Shown one piece after another: positions 39,244-48,533 of a stretch of 64,000 nucleotides of DNA. Location of the stretch: positions 1 to 64,000 of the forward strand of contig BPJV01000007.1 in NCBI GenBank assembly GCA_026004795.1, given 5' to 3'. The notes beneath the pieces are model-generated. The model searched no databases and was not told where the DNA came from. It was given only the letters and a program-made list of their open reading frames with translations. Position 1 is the stretch's first letter; each line of letters starts with the position of its first letter. The position numbers and the translations under genes were made by a program. This stretch comes from Pirellulaceae bacterium (lineage in GTDB: Bacteria > Planctomycetota > Planctomycetia > Pirellulales > Pirellulaceae).

Positions 39244-40961
39244 GTCTGCCGGTAGTGGTACGGCGATCGCGAGTCAAAGGGTGGATCCTCCACGGCATCC
39301 GCTTGGCCATGTTGGCGGTCGCCTTGGGGTTGGTCCACCATCGCCAGGCGGAATGGCGAGCCACGCGATTACTGGCCACGGCGTCGGCAGCGAGCGCTCC
39401 TCCGCTCGAGAAGGTCCGCCAGATATTCGCGGCCGCTCATGCCCTGGAGCCTGCCGAAGAGCAGTGGACGGTATTCGATGCCGGCGGACGAATTCTCGGC
39501 ACCGTGTTGCAAACGTCGCCTGTCAGCGATTCCATCATCGGATTCTCCGGCAGCACGAATGTCCTGATCGGCCTGGGGACGGACGGACGCATCGCCGGTG
39601 CCACGATCTTGTCCAGCGGCGATACCGGCGAGCATGTTGAACAAGTGCGTGGTGACCCCGAGTTCTTTTCAGCGCTGGTCGGCAAACATCCACGGCAGAG
39701 TCAAGAAATCGCGGCCATCGATGGTGTTTCTGGGGCAACGCTAACCAGTGTGGCGATTTTGCAATCGGTGCTGAAACGACTGGGTGACGGTGCGGCGTCG
39801 TTGAAATTCCCCACGCTTCCTACTGCCGACGATGTTCGTTCCTGGTGGCCAACGGCTGCGCATGTCGTTGCGCCTGAGCAGCCGGACGGTTTGTGGCGGG
39901 TGGAAAACGTTCATCGCCAAGTCCTGGGATGGCTATTGCGCACCAGTCCAACTACGGACGATCTGGTTGGTTACCAAGGCCCTACTGATACGATCGTGGG
40001 ATTGGACTCCAGTCAACGCGTGCTCGGGATCGCCCTGCTCGACACCTACGACAATGCTCCCTACGTTGATTGGGTGGCTGAAGACCGTGCGTTCGTGCGA
40101 TGGTTTCAAGGGAAATCGCTCGCTGAACTGGCTGCCATGGACCTCGAGGAAGCGGGCATCGAGGGAGTATCGGGAGCGACGATGACGAGCATGGTGGTGG
40201 TCGCAGGTATTCCACTGGCGGCTCGCCGAGCCGTGGCGGCCCAACGACAGGCCTCCGGCAAGACGGTCGAGCAGGCGTTGCGTCGTGCGGTGCGACGCGA
40301 TTGGCCCATCCTCCTGGTGGTTCTTCTCGGGTGCTGGTTGGGGTTTTCGCATGCACGTGGTATTCGACTGTTGCGGCTGATTTTTCAGGCAACGGTAGTG
40401 GTGGTGTTGGGCTGGATGCATGGAGCGATGGTCTCGCAGGCCCAACTGTTTGGTTGGGCAAGCCATGGTGTGCCGTGGTGGAATGCCTTCGGTTTAGTCG
40501 CCTTGACCTGCGCGGCACTGCTCCTACCGGTGTCCACCGGGCGCAATGTGTACTGTTCCCATCTGTGCCCTCACGGTGTGGTGCAGCAGTGGCTGCGACC
40601 TCGCCGCCGGGCCCTGCACCTCTCGCCACGCATTCGCCAAGGGCTGAAGACGCTTCCAGGCGTGATACTGGCGTGGTGCCTAGTGGTGATGCTGGTCCCT
40701 TTGCCTTACAGCCTAGTAGCCATCGAACCGTTCGATGCCTGGGTCTTTCGCATTGCGGGATGGGGAACGATTGCGGTTGCCGTGATCGGCCTGTTGGTAT
40801 CATGTCGCCTGCCGATGGCGTATTGCCGGTTTGGCTGCCCGACCGGAGCCATGCTGGAATTCCTTCGCTGGAATTCACGTGCCGACCAGTGGGGCCCCCG
40901 TGACTGGGCAGCCCTTCTGCTCCTACTGGTTGGTGGAACCATTGTCCTGTGGGTGCATTGA
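39225..40961 (+). CDS. Membrane protein with two FMN-binding domains and NosR/NapH-type Fe-S module
   Basis: A 578-residue protein. After a membrane anchor come two FMN-binding domains, each with an ApbE flavinylation motif, DGVSGATLTS and EGVSGATMTS, in which the last Thr would carry FMN. Membrane helices follow (LVVLLGCWLGFSHARG and on), then a polyferredoxin-like part with VYCSHLCPHGVVQQ and YCRFGCPTGAMLE for 4Fe-4S clusters, as in NosR, NapH and YccM. Such proteins move electrons between quinone or the cytoplasm and the cell exterior. The ATG at 39225 lies 19 bp inside the preceding FAD oxidoreductase gene. No ApbE gene is in the window. Confidence 0.85.
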   Translation: MVASQLSLPVVVRRSRVKGWILHGIRLAMLAVALGLVHHRQAEWRATRLLATASAASAPPLEKVRQIFAAAHALEPAEEQWTVFDAGGRILGTVLQTSPVSDSIIGFSGSTNVLIGLGTDGRIAGATILSSGDTGEHVEQVRGDPEFFSALVGKHPRQSQEIAAIDGVSGATLTSVAILQSVLKRLGDGAASLKFPTLPTADDVRSWWPTAAHVVAPEQPDGLWRVENVHRQVLGWLLRTSPTTDDLVGYQGPTDTIVGLDSSQRVLGIALLDTYDNAPYVDWVAEDRAFVRWFQGKSLAELAAMDLEEAGIEGVSGATMTSMVVVAGIPLAARRAVAAQRQASGKTVEQALRRAVRRDWPILLVVLLGCWLGFSHARGIRLLRLIFQATVVVVLGWMHGAMVSQAQLFGWASHGVPWWNAFGLVALTCAALLLPVSTGRNVYCSHLCPHGVVQQWLRPRRRALHLSPRIRQGLKTLPGVILAWCLVVMLVPLPYSLVAIEPFDAWVFRIAGWGTIAVAVIGLLVSCRLPMAYCRFGCPTGAMLEFLRWNSRADQWGPRDWAALLLLLVGGTIVLWVH

Positions 40962-41090
40962 CCCGAAGCTGGCCATTACGCATTGACAAAACGAGGACAT
41001 CATGAAAACCTTTGGCCGAGTTGCTCGGAAGTAACTCGATGCCTAGCTCTGCCACATTATCACCACTCGCTCGCGAAGGGGTAGCAATCA

Positions 41091-41849
41091 GTGAGAAAGC
41101 CATTCATCGCCGGTAATTGGAAGATGAACACGCTTCGTGCGTCCGCTGTAGAGTTGGCAAGCGGGATAGCGCGAGCCTGGGGGAGTGATTCCTTGGTCGA
41201 AGTGGCGGTCTGTCCGCCGGCGGTCTATCTGACCGACGTCGTCCGTGCCGTTGAGGGGTCGGCGGTTGGAGTGGGAGCTCAGAACATGCACCACGAGTCG
41301 TCCGGGGCGTTTACGGGTGAGGTCAGTGGCCCCATGCTGGTGGATGTCGGTTGCCGATACGTCATTTTAGGACACAGTGAGCGGCGCGAGTACTTCCACG
41401 AGACCGATGAGGTGGTCAATCGCAAGGTGATGGCGGCGTTCACCCACGGCTTAACTCCAATCGTCTGCGTGGGAGAAAAGCTGGAACATCGAGAAGCAGG
41501 GGAGACCGCAGCGATCGTCGAGCAGCAGGTTCGCGGTTCGCTGGCAAATCTGGAGGCGGAACAAGCGCGTAGGCTCGTCATAGCCTATGAGCCGGTGTGG
41601 GCTATCGGAACTGGGAAGACGGCAACGCCCGCCCAAGCAGAAGAAGTGCATGCGCAGATTCGCACGTTGTTGGGCGATCTCTTTGGCGAACAGGTGGCGG
41701 CGGAAGTACGCATCCAATACGGTGGCAGCGTCAAGCCGGAGAACGCGGGCGAGCTACTCTCTCAACCCAACATCGATGGAGCATTGGTTGGTGGGGCTTC
41801 GTTATCTGCGGAAAGTTTTATTCGCATCATCGAAGCGGCGACTGCTTAA
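41091..41849 (+). CDS. tpiA: Triosephosphate isomerase
   Basis: A 252-residue enzyme that interconverts dihydroxyacetone phosphate and glyceraldehyde 3-phosphate. The catalytic residues are Lys11 (AGNWKMN), His95 (LGHSERR) and Glu167 (AYEPVWAIGTG). The phosphate-binding end (YGGSVKPENAGELL) is intact. The start is GTG at 41091 with GAAGGGG upstream. secG often follows tpiA in bacteria, but I see none here. Confidence 0.97.
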   Translation: MRKPFIAGNWKMNTLRASAVELASGIARAWGSDSLVEVAVCPPAVYLTDVVRAVEGSAVGVGAQNMHHESSGAFTGEVSGPMLVDVGCRYVILGHSERREYFHETDEVVNRKVMAAFTHGLTPIVCVGEKLEHREAGETAAIVEQQVRGSLANLEAEQARRLVIAYEPVWAIGTGKTATPAQAEEVHAQIRTLLGDLFGEQVAAEVRIQYGGSVKPENAGELLSQPNIDGALVGGASLSAESFIRIIEAATA

Positions 41850-42185
41850 CGCCCGCCCGATCCTGGGGTTCACTTTCCCGATCCATGCAGCCCCACTCCT
41901 GGTTTCCGGTCAAAGATGGGGCCGCAGAGGAAGAGAGCAACCGGAACGGCAAGGTGCGCTGAAAATGGCCACGGACGCTCAGGGGCAGCGGTGGAGATCC
42001 CCTCGCAGATGCCCGAAAAAGCAGTCTAGGGGAAGATGGACCCGGACAGGGTGGTAGGCCAATTTAAGGTATCGCGATAGCCTGCCTGGCGATGTCACGA
42101 CACTGCGCTCACTTGGGTAGCGATGCCAAGCCAACCATCCACCACATGGCGAAGGTGATTGGGCGAATCCTTGCCAAGGGCAGGA
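41850..42185. other. 336-bp convergent gap after tpiA
   Basis: Separates tpiA and the minus-strand MBL gene. A 6-bp GCCCCA/TGGGGC stem with a long loop (about 41889-41921) lies shortly after tpiA and may help termination. No gene seen. Confidence 0.35.
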
Positions 42186-42968
42186 TTATTCCGGCATCTT
42201 GCCTTCCACAATTTCGTCTTCCCACTCATCCATGAGCGGCCAATCGACCGCACAGGTACCAAAATCGGCCATGTGTTGATACTTTTCCAGCCGGGAGATT
42301 GTCTCATTGAGCATGCCGACGTCCTTGCGAAAGATGGGGCCGTGGCTGGGCAGTAGCCACTCGACGTCAGAATCGCGGATGCGCGTCAAGGACTTGACAA
42401 AAGCTGGAATATTGCTGCCATGATGAGCATCGATGGCCCCCACGCAGCCGTCTCGGTAGATGTTGTCACCGCTGAAGAGCAGATTACCCATGCGGAAGGC
42501 GAGTTGGCTGTCGGCGTGGCCCGGCGTGGCCCAGACTTCCAGTTTCAGCCTACCCACCTCGATCACATCCCCCTCGTCGATCAAATGCTCTGTTTCCACC
42601 GGTGGCATATCCAAGTGGATGTCTTGAGCCTCGATTTCCGCAAAAGTTTGCAGCTTATCGCCAGCGGCCAGCAATCTGGCTGCTTTCGGATGAGCCGAGA
42701 CCGTGGTTTTTAGCATTTGCTTGGCCAAAGCCAACCCTTGGCCATGGTCTACGTCCGCGTGCGTGGCAACCAGAGTCTTGCACTGCGACAAGGGGAAATC
42801 TAGTTGGCGGATCAACTCGATGATCTCTTCCACCGTCTCTTGATAACCGATGTCAATTAGAATCCACTCATCTTCATCGTACACCAAGTACACATTGCAC
42901 CCGATCAGATGACCGGCCTGGAGATTCAATTCAATCACATTAGGGAAAATCGGCTTGCGTTCCAGCAT
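42186..42968 (-). CDS. MBL-fold metallo-hydrolase with HxDxDH metal motif
   Basis: A 260-residue metallo-beta-lactamase-fold protein. The metal motif reads [12 protein letters not shown]: His70, Asp72, Asp74, His75, whereas the usual form is HxHxDH. The rest fits: [11 protein letters not shown] (third His), [11 protein letters not shown] (bridging Asp) and [11 protein letters not shown] (last His). Asp at the second position could still bind metal. Beginning at [20 protein letters not shown], it has no signal peptide. The substrate cannot be read from the sequence; glyoxalase II-like thioesters or lactonase substrates are possible. It is a single-gene unit. Confidence 0.85.
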   Translation of the reverse strand: MLERKPIFPNVIELNLQAGHLIGCNVYLVYDEDEWILIDIGYQETVEEIIELIRQLDFPLSQCKTLVATHADVDHGQGLALAKQMLKTTVSAHPKAARLLAAGDKLQTFAEIEAQDIHLDMPPVETEHLIDEGDVIEVGRLKLEVWATPGHADSQLAFRMGNLLFSGDNIYRDGCVGAIDAHHGSNIPAFVKSLTRIRDSDVEWLLPSHGPIFRKDVGMLNETISRLEKYQHMADFGTCAVDWPLMDEWEDEIVEGKMPE

Positions 42969-43242
42969 GATCGTCCGGACTATTGAAAATAAGTAAAAAG
43001 AACCGAGAAAAAGAGAATTTGCCCCGCCCAGTAAGGAGACCGCGATGCGGCAGTTCGCGGAAATCGATGCGTGAGTTGCTCGCGAAAACCTACTGGGATT
43101 GTAGACTCGAGCGGTGAATATGCTAGTGTGGTCACGATATCCACGGTTCTGCGTTTCGGGGAGCCGTAAGCGCCAACTGGCCTCACATCTGGCCTCTTTC
43201 GGCCATCGATCTCGAGGACGTGTACATCTAGTAGGAAACGCG

Positions 43243-44408
43243 ATGAGTGTGCATTATCCACCACCACCTCCTCCACCGCCACCGCCGGCTCGCGACCATC
43301 GATTGCGCCGGCAGTTGGTATTGACCTGGATCCTGATGTTGTTGGTGATTCTCATGCTGGCGATGCCCACCATTCGGTTGTGGTGGGAATTCGGCGTGAC
43401 GGGAGATCCACGGCCGGTGACCCCACGTGGTGATCTGGCCGAGTTCGAGAAAACGACGATTGAGATATTTCGGCAGGCCAGTCCGTCGGTGGTGTATATC
43501 AACACCCGGCAGCGCGTCGCCGATTTCTGGACACGACGAGTGATGGAGGTGGAATCGGGAACCGGTAGCGGGTTCGTGTGGGACCGATCCGGGCATATCG
43601 TGACGAACTTCCATGTCATCGAAGGTGCCTCGTCCGCACAGGTGGTGTTCTTTGATCAGTCGTCTTACGAAGCAGTGCTGGTTGGCGTGTCGCCGGACAA
43701 CGACCTGGCCGTGTTACGAGTCGACGCCCCCGAAGCCCTGTTACGCCCGGTGATGATCGGCGAGAGTGGGAATCTGATGGTCGGCCAAGCCGTGTTCGCC
43801 ATCGGCAATCCCATTCGGGTCTCAACCAGACGTTGACCACGGGGGTTCTCTCGGCCAAGAGCCGCAGCATCAGCCTCGCCCACGGGCCGAATGTGATCAA
43901 TGATGTGCTGCAGATCGATGCGGCCATCAATCCGGGTAATTCCGGCGGGCCACTGCTCGATTCGGCCGGTCGCCTGATCGGGGTCAACACGGCGATCTAC
44001 AGTCCTTCAGGGGCGTCGGCTGGAGTGGGGTTTAGCATTCCGGTCGACCGCGTCAACCGTATTGTGCCCCAACTGATCCGTCAAGGAGAGTATCGGCCAC
44101 CGTCGTTGGGAATCTATGTCAACGACGAAATCAACGAACGCCTTCAGGAACGGTTGGGCATCGATGGAGTCGTCGTATTGGACGTCGAAGAAAACGGCCC
44201 TGCCGAGCGAGCCGGACTGCGCCCGACCATCGTCTCTCGTCGCGGAATTGTGCAACTTGGTGATATTATCGTGAGGATCGACGAGCACCCCATTCATTCG
44301 GTAAGTGACCTGCTGAATGTACTCGAATCGTATCAAATCGGCGATACCGTCACGGTTACCATATTGCGTGATGGCGAGCAGCAGCAGATCGCGGTCCAGC
44401 TTCGATAA
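43243..44408 (+). pseudogene. HtrA/DegP-type serine protease, frameshifted
   Basis: From ATG 43243 (AGGAAACG upstream) the product starts MSVHYP and a run of ten prolines, then one membrane anchor (LVLTWILMLLVILMLAMP) and a trypsin-like protease: catalytic His in TNFHVIEG and Asp in DNDLAVLRV. At about 43806-43820 the frame breaks after FAIGNP; the next frame continues LNQTLTTGVLSAKSR, the catalytic Ser in NPGNSGGPL, and a C-terminal PDZ domain to a stop at 44408. All catalytic residues are present across the two frames, so this is either a recent frameshift, a sequencing error, or less likely a programmed shift. The net change is equivalent to two extra bases or one missing base. Confidence 0.85.
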
Positions 44409-44878
44409 CCTACCGCCCGCCGGGCAGCCAACTGAGGAGCCCCGTCCGTTGGACGCCATGGTAGGGGATCTCTGCTGAAGCCCCCGCATGGCAAGGCTTC
44501 GCGTACATCATCGCCAATAAAATGAAGCACACCTCCTGCCTATTGGCCGCATATTTAAAGACCAACGATCCAAGAAGCACTGTGCCCATCTCGCTGCGTG
44601 AATAATCCGTTTTTTGTTGGTCCGCATGGCCAGTTGCACGCAGGGGTTACCGGTCTGCTGCCAGACGTTCCACAGCAGGGCCCGAGGGAATCAACGTCCA
44701 ACGATTGGCTGAAGCAATGGACAGTACCGATCGGCCAGTGGTCCATCTGGACGGGCTCCCGTTACCTCGGCACCGGGCACCGTAGCCTAGGGAGTAGCTT
44801 CGCTCTTTCCCACCGCCAAAAGTCCATGCGAATTCTTCTGGTACTCGTCAGGTGGAAGATCGGTGTCCTCAAGCGGTT
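44409..44878. other. 470-bp convergent gap
   Basis: Lies between the protease and the minus-strand epimerase gene. Short frames of both strands do not resemble known proteins. No clear terminator with T-run was found. Confidence 0.35.
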
Positions 44879-45781
44879 TCACCTGCGGCCACGCGCACTG
44901 AGGCCGTGCCGATAGTCGGGGTAAACAAACTCGAAGCCGAATTCGTCGACGAATCGTCGCGGAGAGATCGATCTATCCGAGCTGCCTCGCCGCGAAGGAA
45001 GCGACGGTGGAGCGAACGCAGGAGGGGACAAGTGATAAAGGTCAGCCAGGTAACGGTAGAACTCACTACGGAGTACGGCCTGACCATCGGCGAGCACATA
45101 TCGCCGATGGCGCGGTGGCCGTTCGATCAGCAGCATCAGGGCACGTGCCAGGTCGTGAACATGGACCAAGTTGATTCTGGCGTTTGGCTCCACTGGCAGG
45201 GGCTCTCCTCTCTGAAGGGCAGCAAGAAGCGGTAGACGCCCGGGACCGTAGATCCCTGCTGATCGCACGATGACGCTGGTGTCGGCACCGTGTTGCGCGA
45301 TCCACTGTTCTGCCGCCCAGGCGACTCGCGCACTTTCTCGTTCTGGAGCGACGGGAGTCTCCTCGGTTACCTCTCCTTGCACTGCACTTCCGTACACCCC
45401 GGTTGTGCTCAGATAAAGGAAACGAGGGCGATTGGGGGCGAGGGCTGCCGCTAGTCGCGTCAAGGCGACCGCATGAGTCTGCGCACCCAAACTCGCCGTT
45501 GGCCGCTGAGGGACCAGGCACAGCACCACATCGAATCTGGGATTCGCCGTTTCGGTAGTCGGCGGAGGTGGCACTAATCCGGCGCTTGACGGCCCAACGG
45601 CTGTGGCCAGGTCACTCCCATCGACTTCCAGCCAATCGGCCACGATCGGTTGTACCCCGAGGCGATGCAGTTCTGCCACTCGCGCTGTGGAACGAGTTAG
45701 CGCAGAAAAGGTCCAATTGGACGGGGCAATGCGCACCACTTCTGTGCCCACATATCCGCATCCGACGATCAGGATTCTCAT
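44879..45781 (-). CDS. NAD-dependent epimerase/dehydratase-like SDR
   Basis: A 300-residue extended-SDR protein. The nucleotide-binding start is MRILIVGCGYVGTEVVRIA (GxGxxG). The active-site region reads LYLSTTGVYGS, with the Ser/Thr and a Tyr, but the following YxxxK is not evident, as in the YeeZ-like subgroup. NLVHVHDLARALMLL is the usual C-terminal strand. A proline-rich insert (VPPPPTTETAN) lies at about 70-80. The ATG overlaps the upstream protease stop codon as ATGA, so both genes are co-expressed. Substrate unknown. Confidence 0.82.
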   Translation of the reverse strand: MRILIVGCGYVGTEVVRIAPSNWTFSALTRSTARVAELHRLGVQPIVADWLEVDGSDLATAVGPSSAGLVPPPPTTETANPRFDVVLCLVPQRPTASLGAQTHAVALTRLAAALAPNRPRFLYLSTTGVYGSAVQGEVTEETPVAPERESARVAWAAEQWIAQHGADTSVIVRSAGIYGPGRLPLLAALQRGEPLPVEPNARINLVHVHDLARALMLLIERPPRHRRYVLADGQAVLRSEFYRYLADLYHLSPPAFAPPSLPSRRGSSDRSISPRRFVDEFGFEFVYPDYRHGLSARGRR

Positions 45782-47142
45782 GGTATGACCGCCTCCGTTG
45801 GGGCAGGCGAATTGGCGCCCGGGGCCGCTGGTGGAGAGGTGGTAGCGGGAGCGTGCTTAGCAGCCAACTGTTGCTGCAAGTACTGCAATACGAGCAACAG
45901 TTGAGGGTCACCGGCGCAGGGGGGGGCCGGCGGCTGCTCCTCAGTTCCCATGATGCGCGGATCACCGCGTCTTCTCCAGCGCACCTGCAGGTAAAGTTCT
46001 TCATAATCGGTCAATTCACGTCGCAATCCGGGATCGGGCTGGACCCCCCAAGGGTCGGATTCGGTCATCTCCTCTGTACGATGGATGTTTTGCCCGTTGG
46101 GGCGATAGAACCTGGCCGTAGTGAATTTCAACGCGGTCTGATCATTCTCCAGCTGATAAATCTCTTGCACGGTCCCCTTGCCGAAAGACCGCGTTCCGGC
46201 CACCTTGGCCCGGCCGTGGTCCTGTAGCGCGGCGGCCATGATTTCGCTGGCACTTGCCGACTGGCCGTTCACCATGACGACGATCGGAATCTCCGGTGGG
46301 AATACGACTCCCTGGTGCGCGTGGTACTCGTACGCCTTGGTTGCCTTCCGCCCTCGAGTACTGACGATCACGCCTTCGTCCAGCAGCATGTCGCACATTT
46401 CCACAGCGCGGGGCAGAATTCCGCCGGGGTTGTAGCGCAGGTCGATGATAAGCCCCTCGGCTTGAGGTCGGATGGCCTCCAGCGCCTGACGGAACTCCTC
46501 GGCCGTGCGTTCGCCAAACAGGGTGACGCGGAGGTAGGCAATGCGGGCATCTTCTTCCAAGAAGAAATCCCAGGAGGAATCGGCGCGAAGGCGATCGCCG
46601 TAGACCGAGTCCACGGCGATGTCCGCACGGACCAGGGTAACCTCGATAGGTTCGGGGCGGTTACGACGCTGGATCGTCAGTCGCACCGTGGTCCCCACCG
46701 GTCCGCGCATTTTCTCCGTGGCATCCTCGGTCTTCATGCCGGTCGTCGGTTCGCCATCGATGTGGGTGATGACATCCCCCGGTTCCAGGCCCGCTTCGTA
46801 GGCAGGCGTGCCCGGGATGGGAGCCACGATCGTCAATTGCGGAACCGCCGGAGGGCCTTCGACGAGCATGCCAACTCCGCCGAACTGCTGTTCGATGGCC
46901 GTCTGAAACTCTTGGTATCGCTGAGGGGCGATAAACTCGGAGTATGGGTCGAGCTTGGAGACCATCCCCTCCATGGCACCATAATAAAGCTCGCGTGGAT
47001 CTACCGGCTCCACGTACTCCGATTCGATCAACTGGATCGCCGTCGCGACTTTGCCACCGTACTTCAAACGCTGGGCTTGGACGTAACAGGCCAGACACAC
47101 AGCGATCATTCCTACCAGAATATAGATATTCCTCTGCGGCAT
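45778..47142 (-). CDS. S41-family C-terminal processing protease
   Basis: A 454-residue exported protease (ctp/prc family). ATG at 47142 begins MPQRNIYILVGMIAVCLACY, an uncleaved anchor or signal. An N-terminal helical part (YVEPVDPRELYYGAMEGMVSK LDPYS region) precedes the PDZ domain (GTPAYEAGLEPGDVITHIDG). The S41 catalytic Ser lies in VNGQSASASEIMAAAL near 293 and the Lys in RSFGKGTVQEIY near 318. A long Pro/Ala-rich tail follows. The downstream epimerase start overlaps its stop codon by four bases. It would process or degrade envelope proteins. Confidence 0.9.
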   Translation of the reverse strand: MPQRNIYILVGMIAVCLACYVQAQRLKYGGKVATAIQLIESEYVEPVDPRELYYGAMEGMVSKLDPYSEFIAPQRYQEFQTAIEQQFGGVGMLVEGPPAVPQLTIVAPIPGTPAYEAGLEPGDVITHIDGEPTTGMKTEDATEKMRGPVGTTVRLTIQRRNRPEPIEVTLVRADIAVDSVYGDRLRADSSWDFFLEEDARIAYLRVTLFGERTAEEFRQALEAIRPQAEGLIIDLRYNPGGILPRAVEMCDMLLDEGVIVSTRGRKATKAYEYHAHQGVVFPPEIPIVVMVNGQSASASEIMAAALQDHGRAKVAGTRSFGKGTVQEIYQLENDQTALKFTTARFYRPNGQNIHRTEEMTESDPWGVQPDPGLRRELTDYEELYLQVRWRRRGDPRIMGTEEQPPAPPCAGDPQLLLVLQYLQQQLAAKHAPATTSPPAAPGANSPAPTEAVIP

Positions 47143-47559
47143 GGCGTTTCTTTCGATGGATTCTCTTGATTCCTGCAGTCCTGGCGCCTCGCGTACGCCT
47201 CTGGTTGATTCTAGGGCTTCTACCAAAACTCGTCAGCCTCCTTCGGGGAGCGTCGTTGGCCCTCAACCCACCGCGTCGATGCAGAAAACGCATGCCAGGC
47301 ACGCGGCGGCCGCAGGATGCACTGCGTAGCGTCTCGATCCCCGGTCGCTAGCGTCGGGTGAATCCGTGCGGAGGAGACGCCCTCACGCGGTACGGCTGAT
47401 GGCTTCAGGGCCAAGCCCAGGCTCGGTGCGTCAGAGGCGAGCGCCCGTGGCATTCGGTTCGTGGTGACTTCGTGCACTGGTATGAGGCGCTGGGACGAGG
47501 ACCTATCTGGAGGCAAGGCACGCCCGACGGCGATGAGGTGCTCGCGGATAGGGTTCTGG
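47143..47559. other. 417-bp gap upstream of the C-terminal protease
   Basis: Lies between two minus-strand genes and should hold the protease promoter. No boxes, structures or genes were recognised with confidence. Confidence 0.35.
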
Positions 47560-48396
47560 TTAATCGGGGCCGGCCACATCGGGATGGGCGACTGGATCGG
47601 CGGCCGGGCCGGCGTAGATGCTGCGGCCACCATCGACCGGCAAGCAGACGCCGGTCACAAACGGGCTTAGGGCCAAGAACAGTACCGCCCATGCCACGTC
47701 ATCAGGAGAACCGACGCGTTTTAACAAGGATTCTTCGACGATAGCTTGACGACGTTCTGCGGGCAAGCTGTCGCTGAGCTTGACCGGCCCGGGCAGGATG
47801 GCATTGACCCGAACTCGCGGATTCCGCAGAGCCAATTCGACGGCCATCGATTGGGTGATGGTGGGCACCGCCCCTTTGCTGGTAAAGTAGGCGGCGAAGT
47901 CGCGGTAGGGCCGACGCACAGCCCAGTCGCCAATCGTCACGATGGCTCCCCCCGTTGGCTGGTCACTCATGCGCAGCCCAAAATGTTGGCAGATCAGGGC
48001 GGTGCTCAACGCATTGACTCGAAACATCTTTTCATAATCCGCCGCCTGCAATCGCTCCAGCGGACAAGGTTGCCAGATGGCGGCGGTGTGTACTACCAAA
48101 TCGATCCGACCGCATTGTTCATCGATCTGCTGCAACCAGTGGCGCACCAACTGTTCCTCGGCGACGTCACCGTAGACGACCAATTCCGGTGGGCAGCCCG
48201 CCAACAGGTCGGACGGTGGTGGCTCATCGGCTGGTCGGGTGTGGCCATGGAGCACGATGCGGAACCCGCACTGGGCCAACATGTCCGCCACCCCGCGCCC
48301 TACACGTGGTTTGGTGCTGCCGGTGATAAATGCCACGGGATGGCGGGTGCCAAACTGTTCTTCCATGCGTCGAGCAAAGACATCACAAGTGCTCAT
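47560..48396 (-). CDS. PTR1/FolM-like short-chain dehydrogenase
   Basis: A 278-residue classical SDR. The NADPH motif is FITGSTKPRVGRGVADML; the active site is YFTSK (Tyr-x3-Lys). The Ser expected 13 residues before this Tyr is Asp (TIGDWAVRRPYRDFAAYFTSK region), as in pteridine reductase PTR1 and E. coli FolM (ITD). This suggests a pteridine or dihydromonapterin-type reductase rather than an alcohol dehydrogenase. The C-terminus (ILPGPVKLSDSLP, PVDGGRSIY) is typical. ATG at 48396 follows GCGGAAA. A folC gene lies 14 kb away, with no other folate gene nearby. Confidence 0.85.
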   Translation of the reverse strand: MSTCDVFARRMEEQFGTRHPVAFITGSTKPRVGRGVADMLAQCGFRIVLHGHTRPADEPPPSDLLAGCPPELVVYGDVAEEQLVRHWLQQIDEQCGRIDLVVHTAAIWQPCPLERLQAADYEKMFRVNALSTALICQHFGLRMSDQPTGGAIVTIGDWAVRRPYRDFAAYFTSKGAVPTITQSMAVELALRNPRVRVNAILPGPVKLSDSLPAERRQAIVEESLLKRVGSPDDVAWAVLFLALSPFVTGVCLPVDGGRSIYAGPAADPVAHPDVAGPD

Positions 48397-48533
48397 GCGG
48401 TTTCCGCTTTCGGGTAGTGGGCTAGAATGTCAAATGCGCCTCGGGAGGAGTATCCTACTCGGGGTAGCAACCCCCGCGAGGCGCGGGGCCACTCTTGCGG
48501 TAACACAATTCGATGCTCGATAGGGACACGCCA

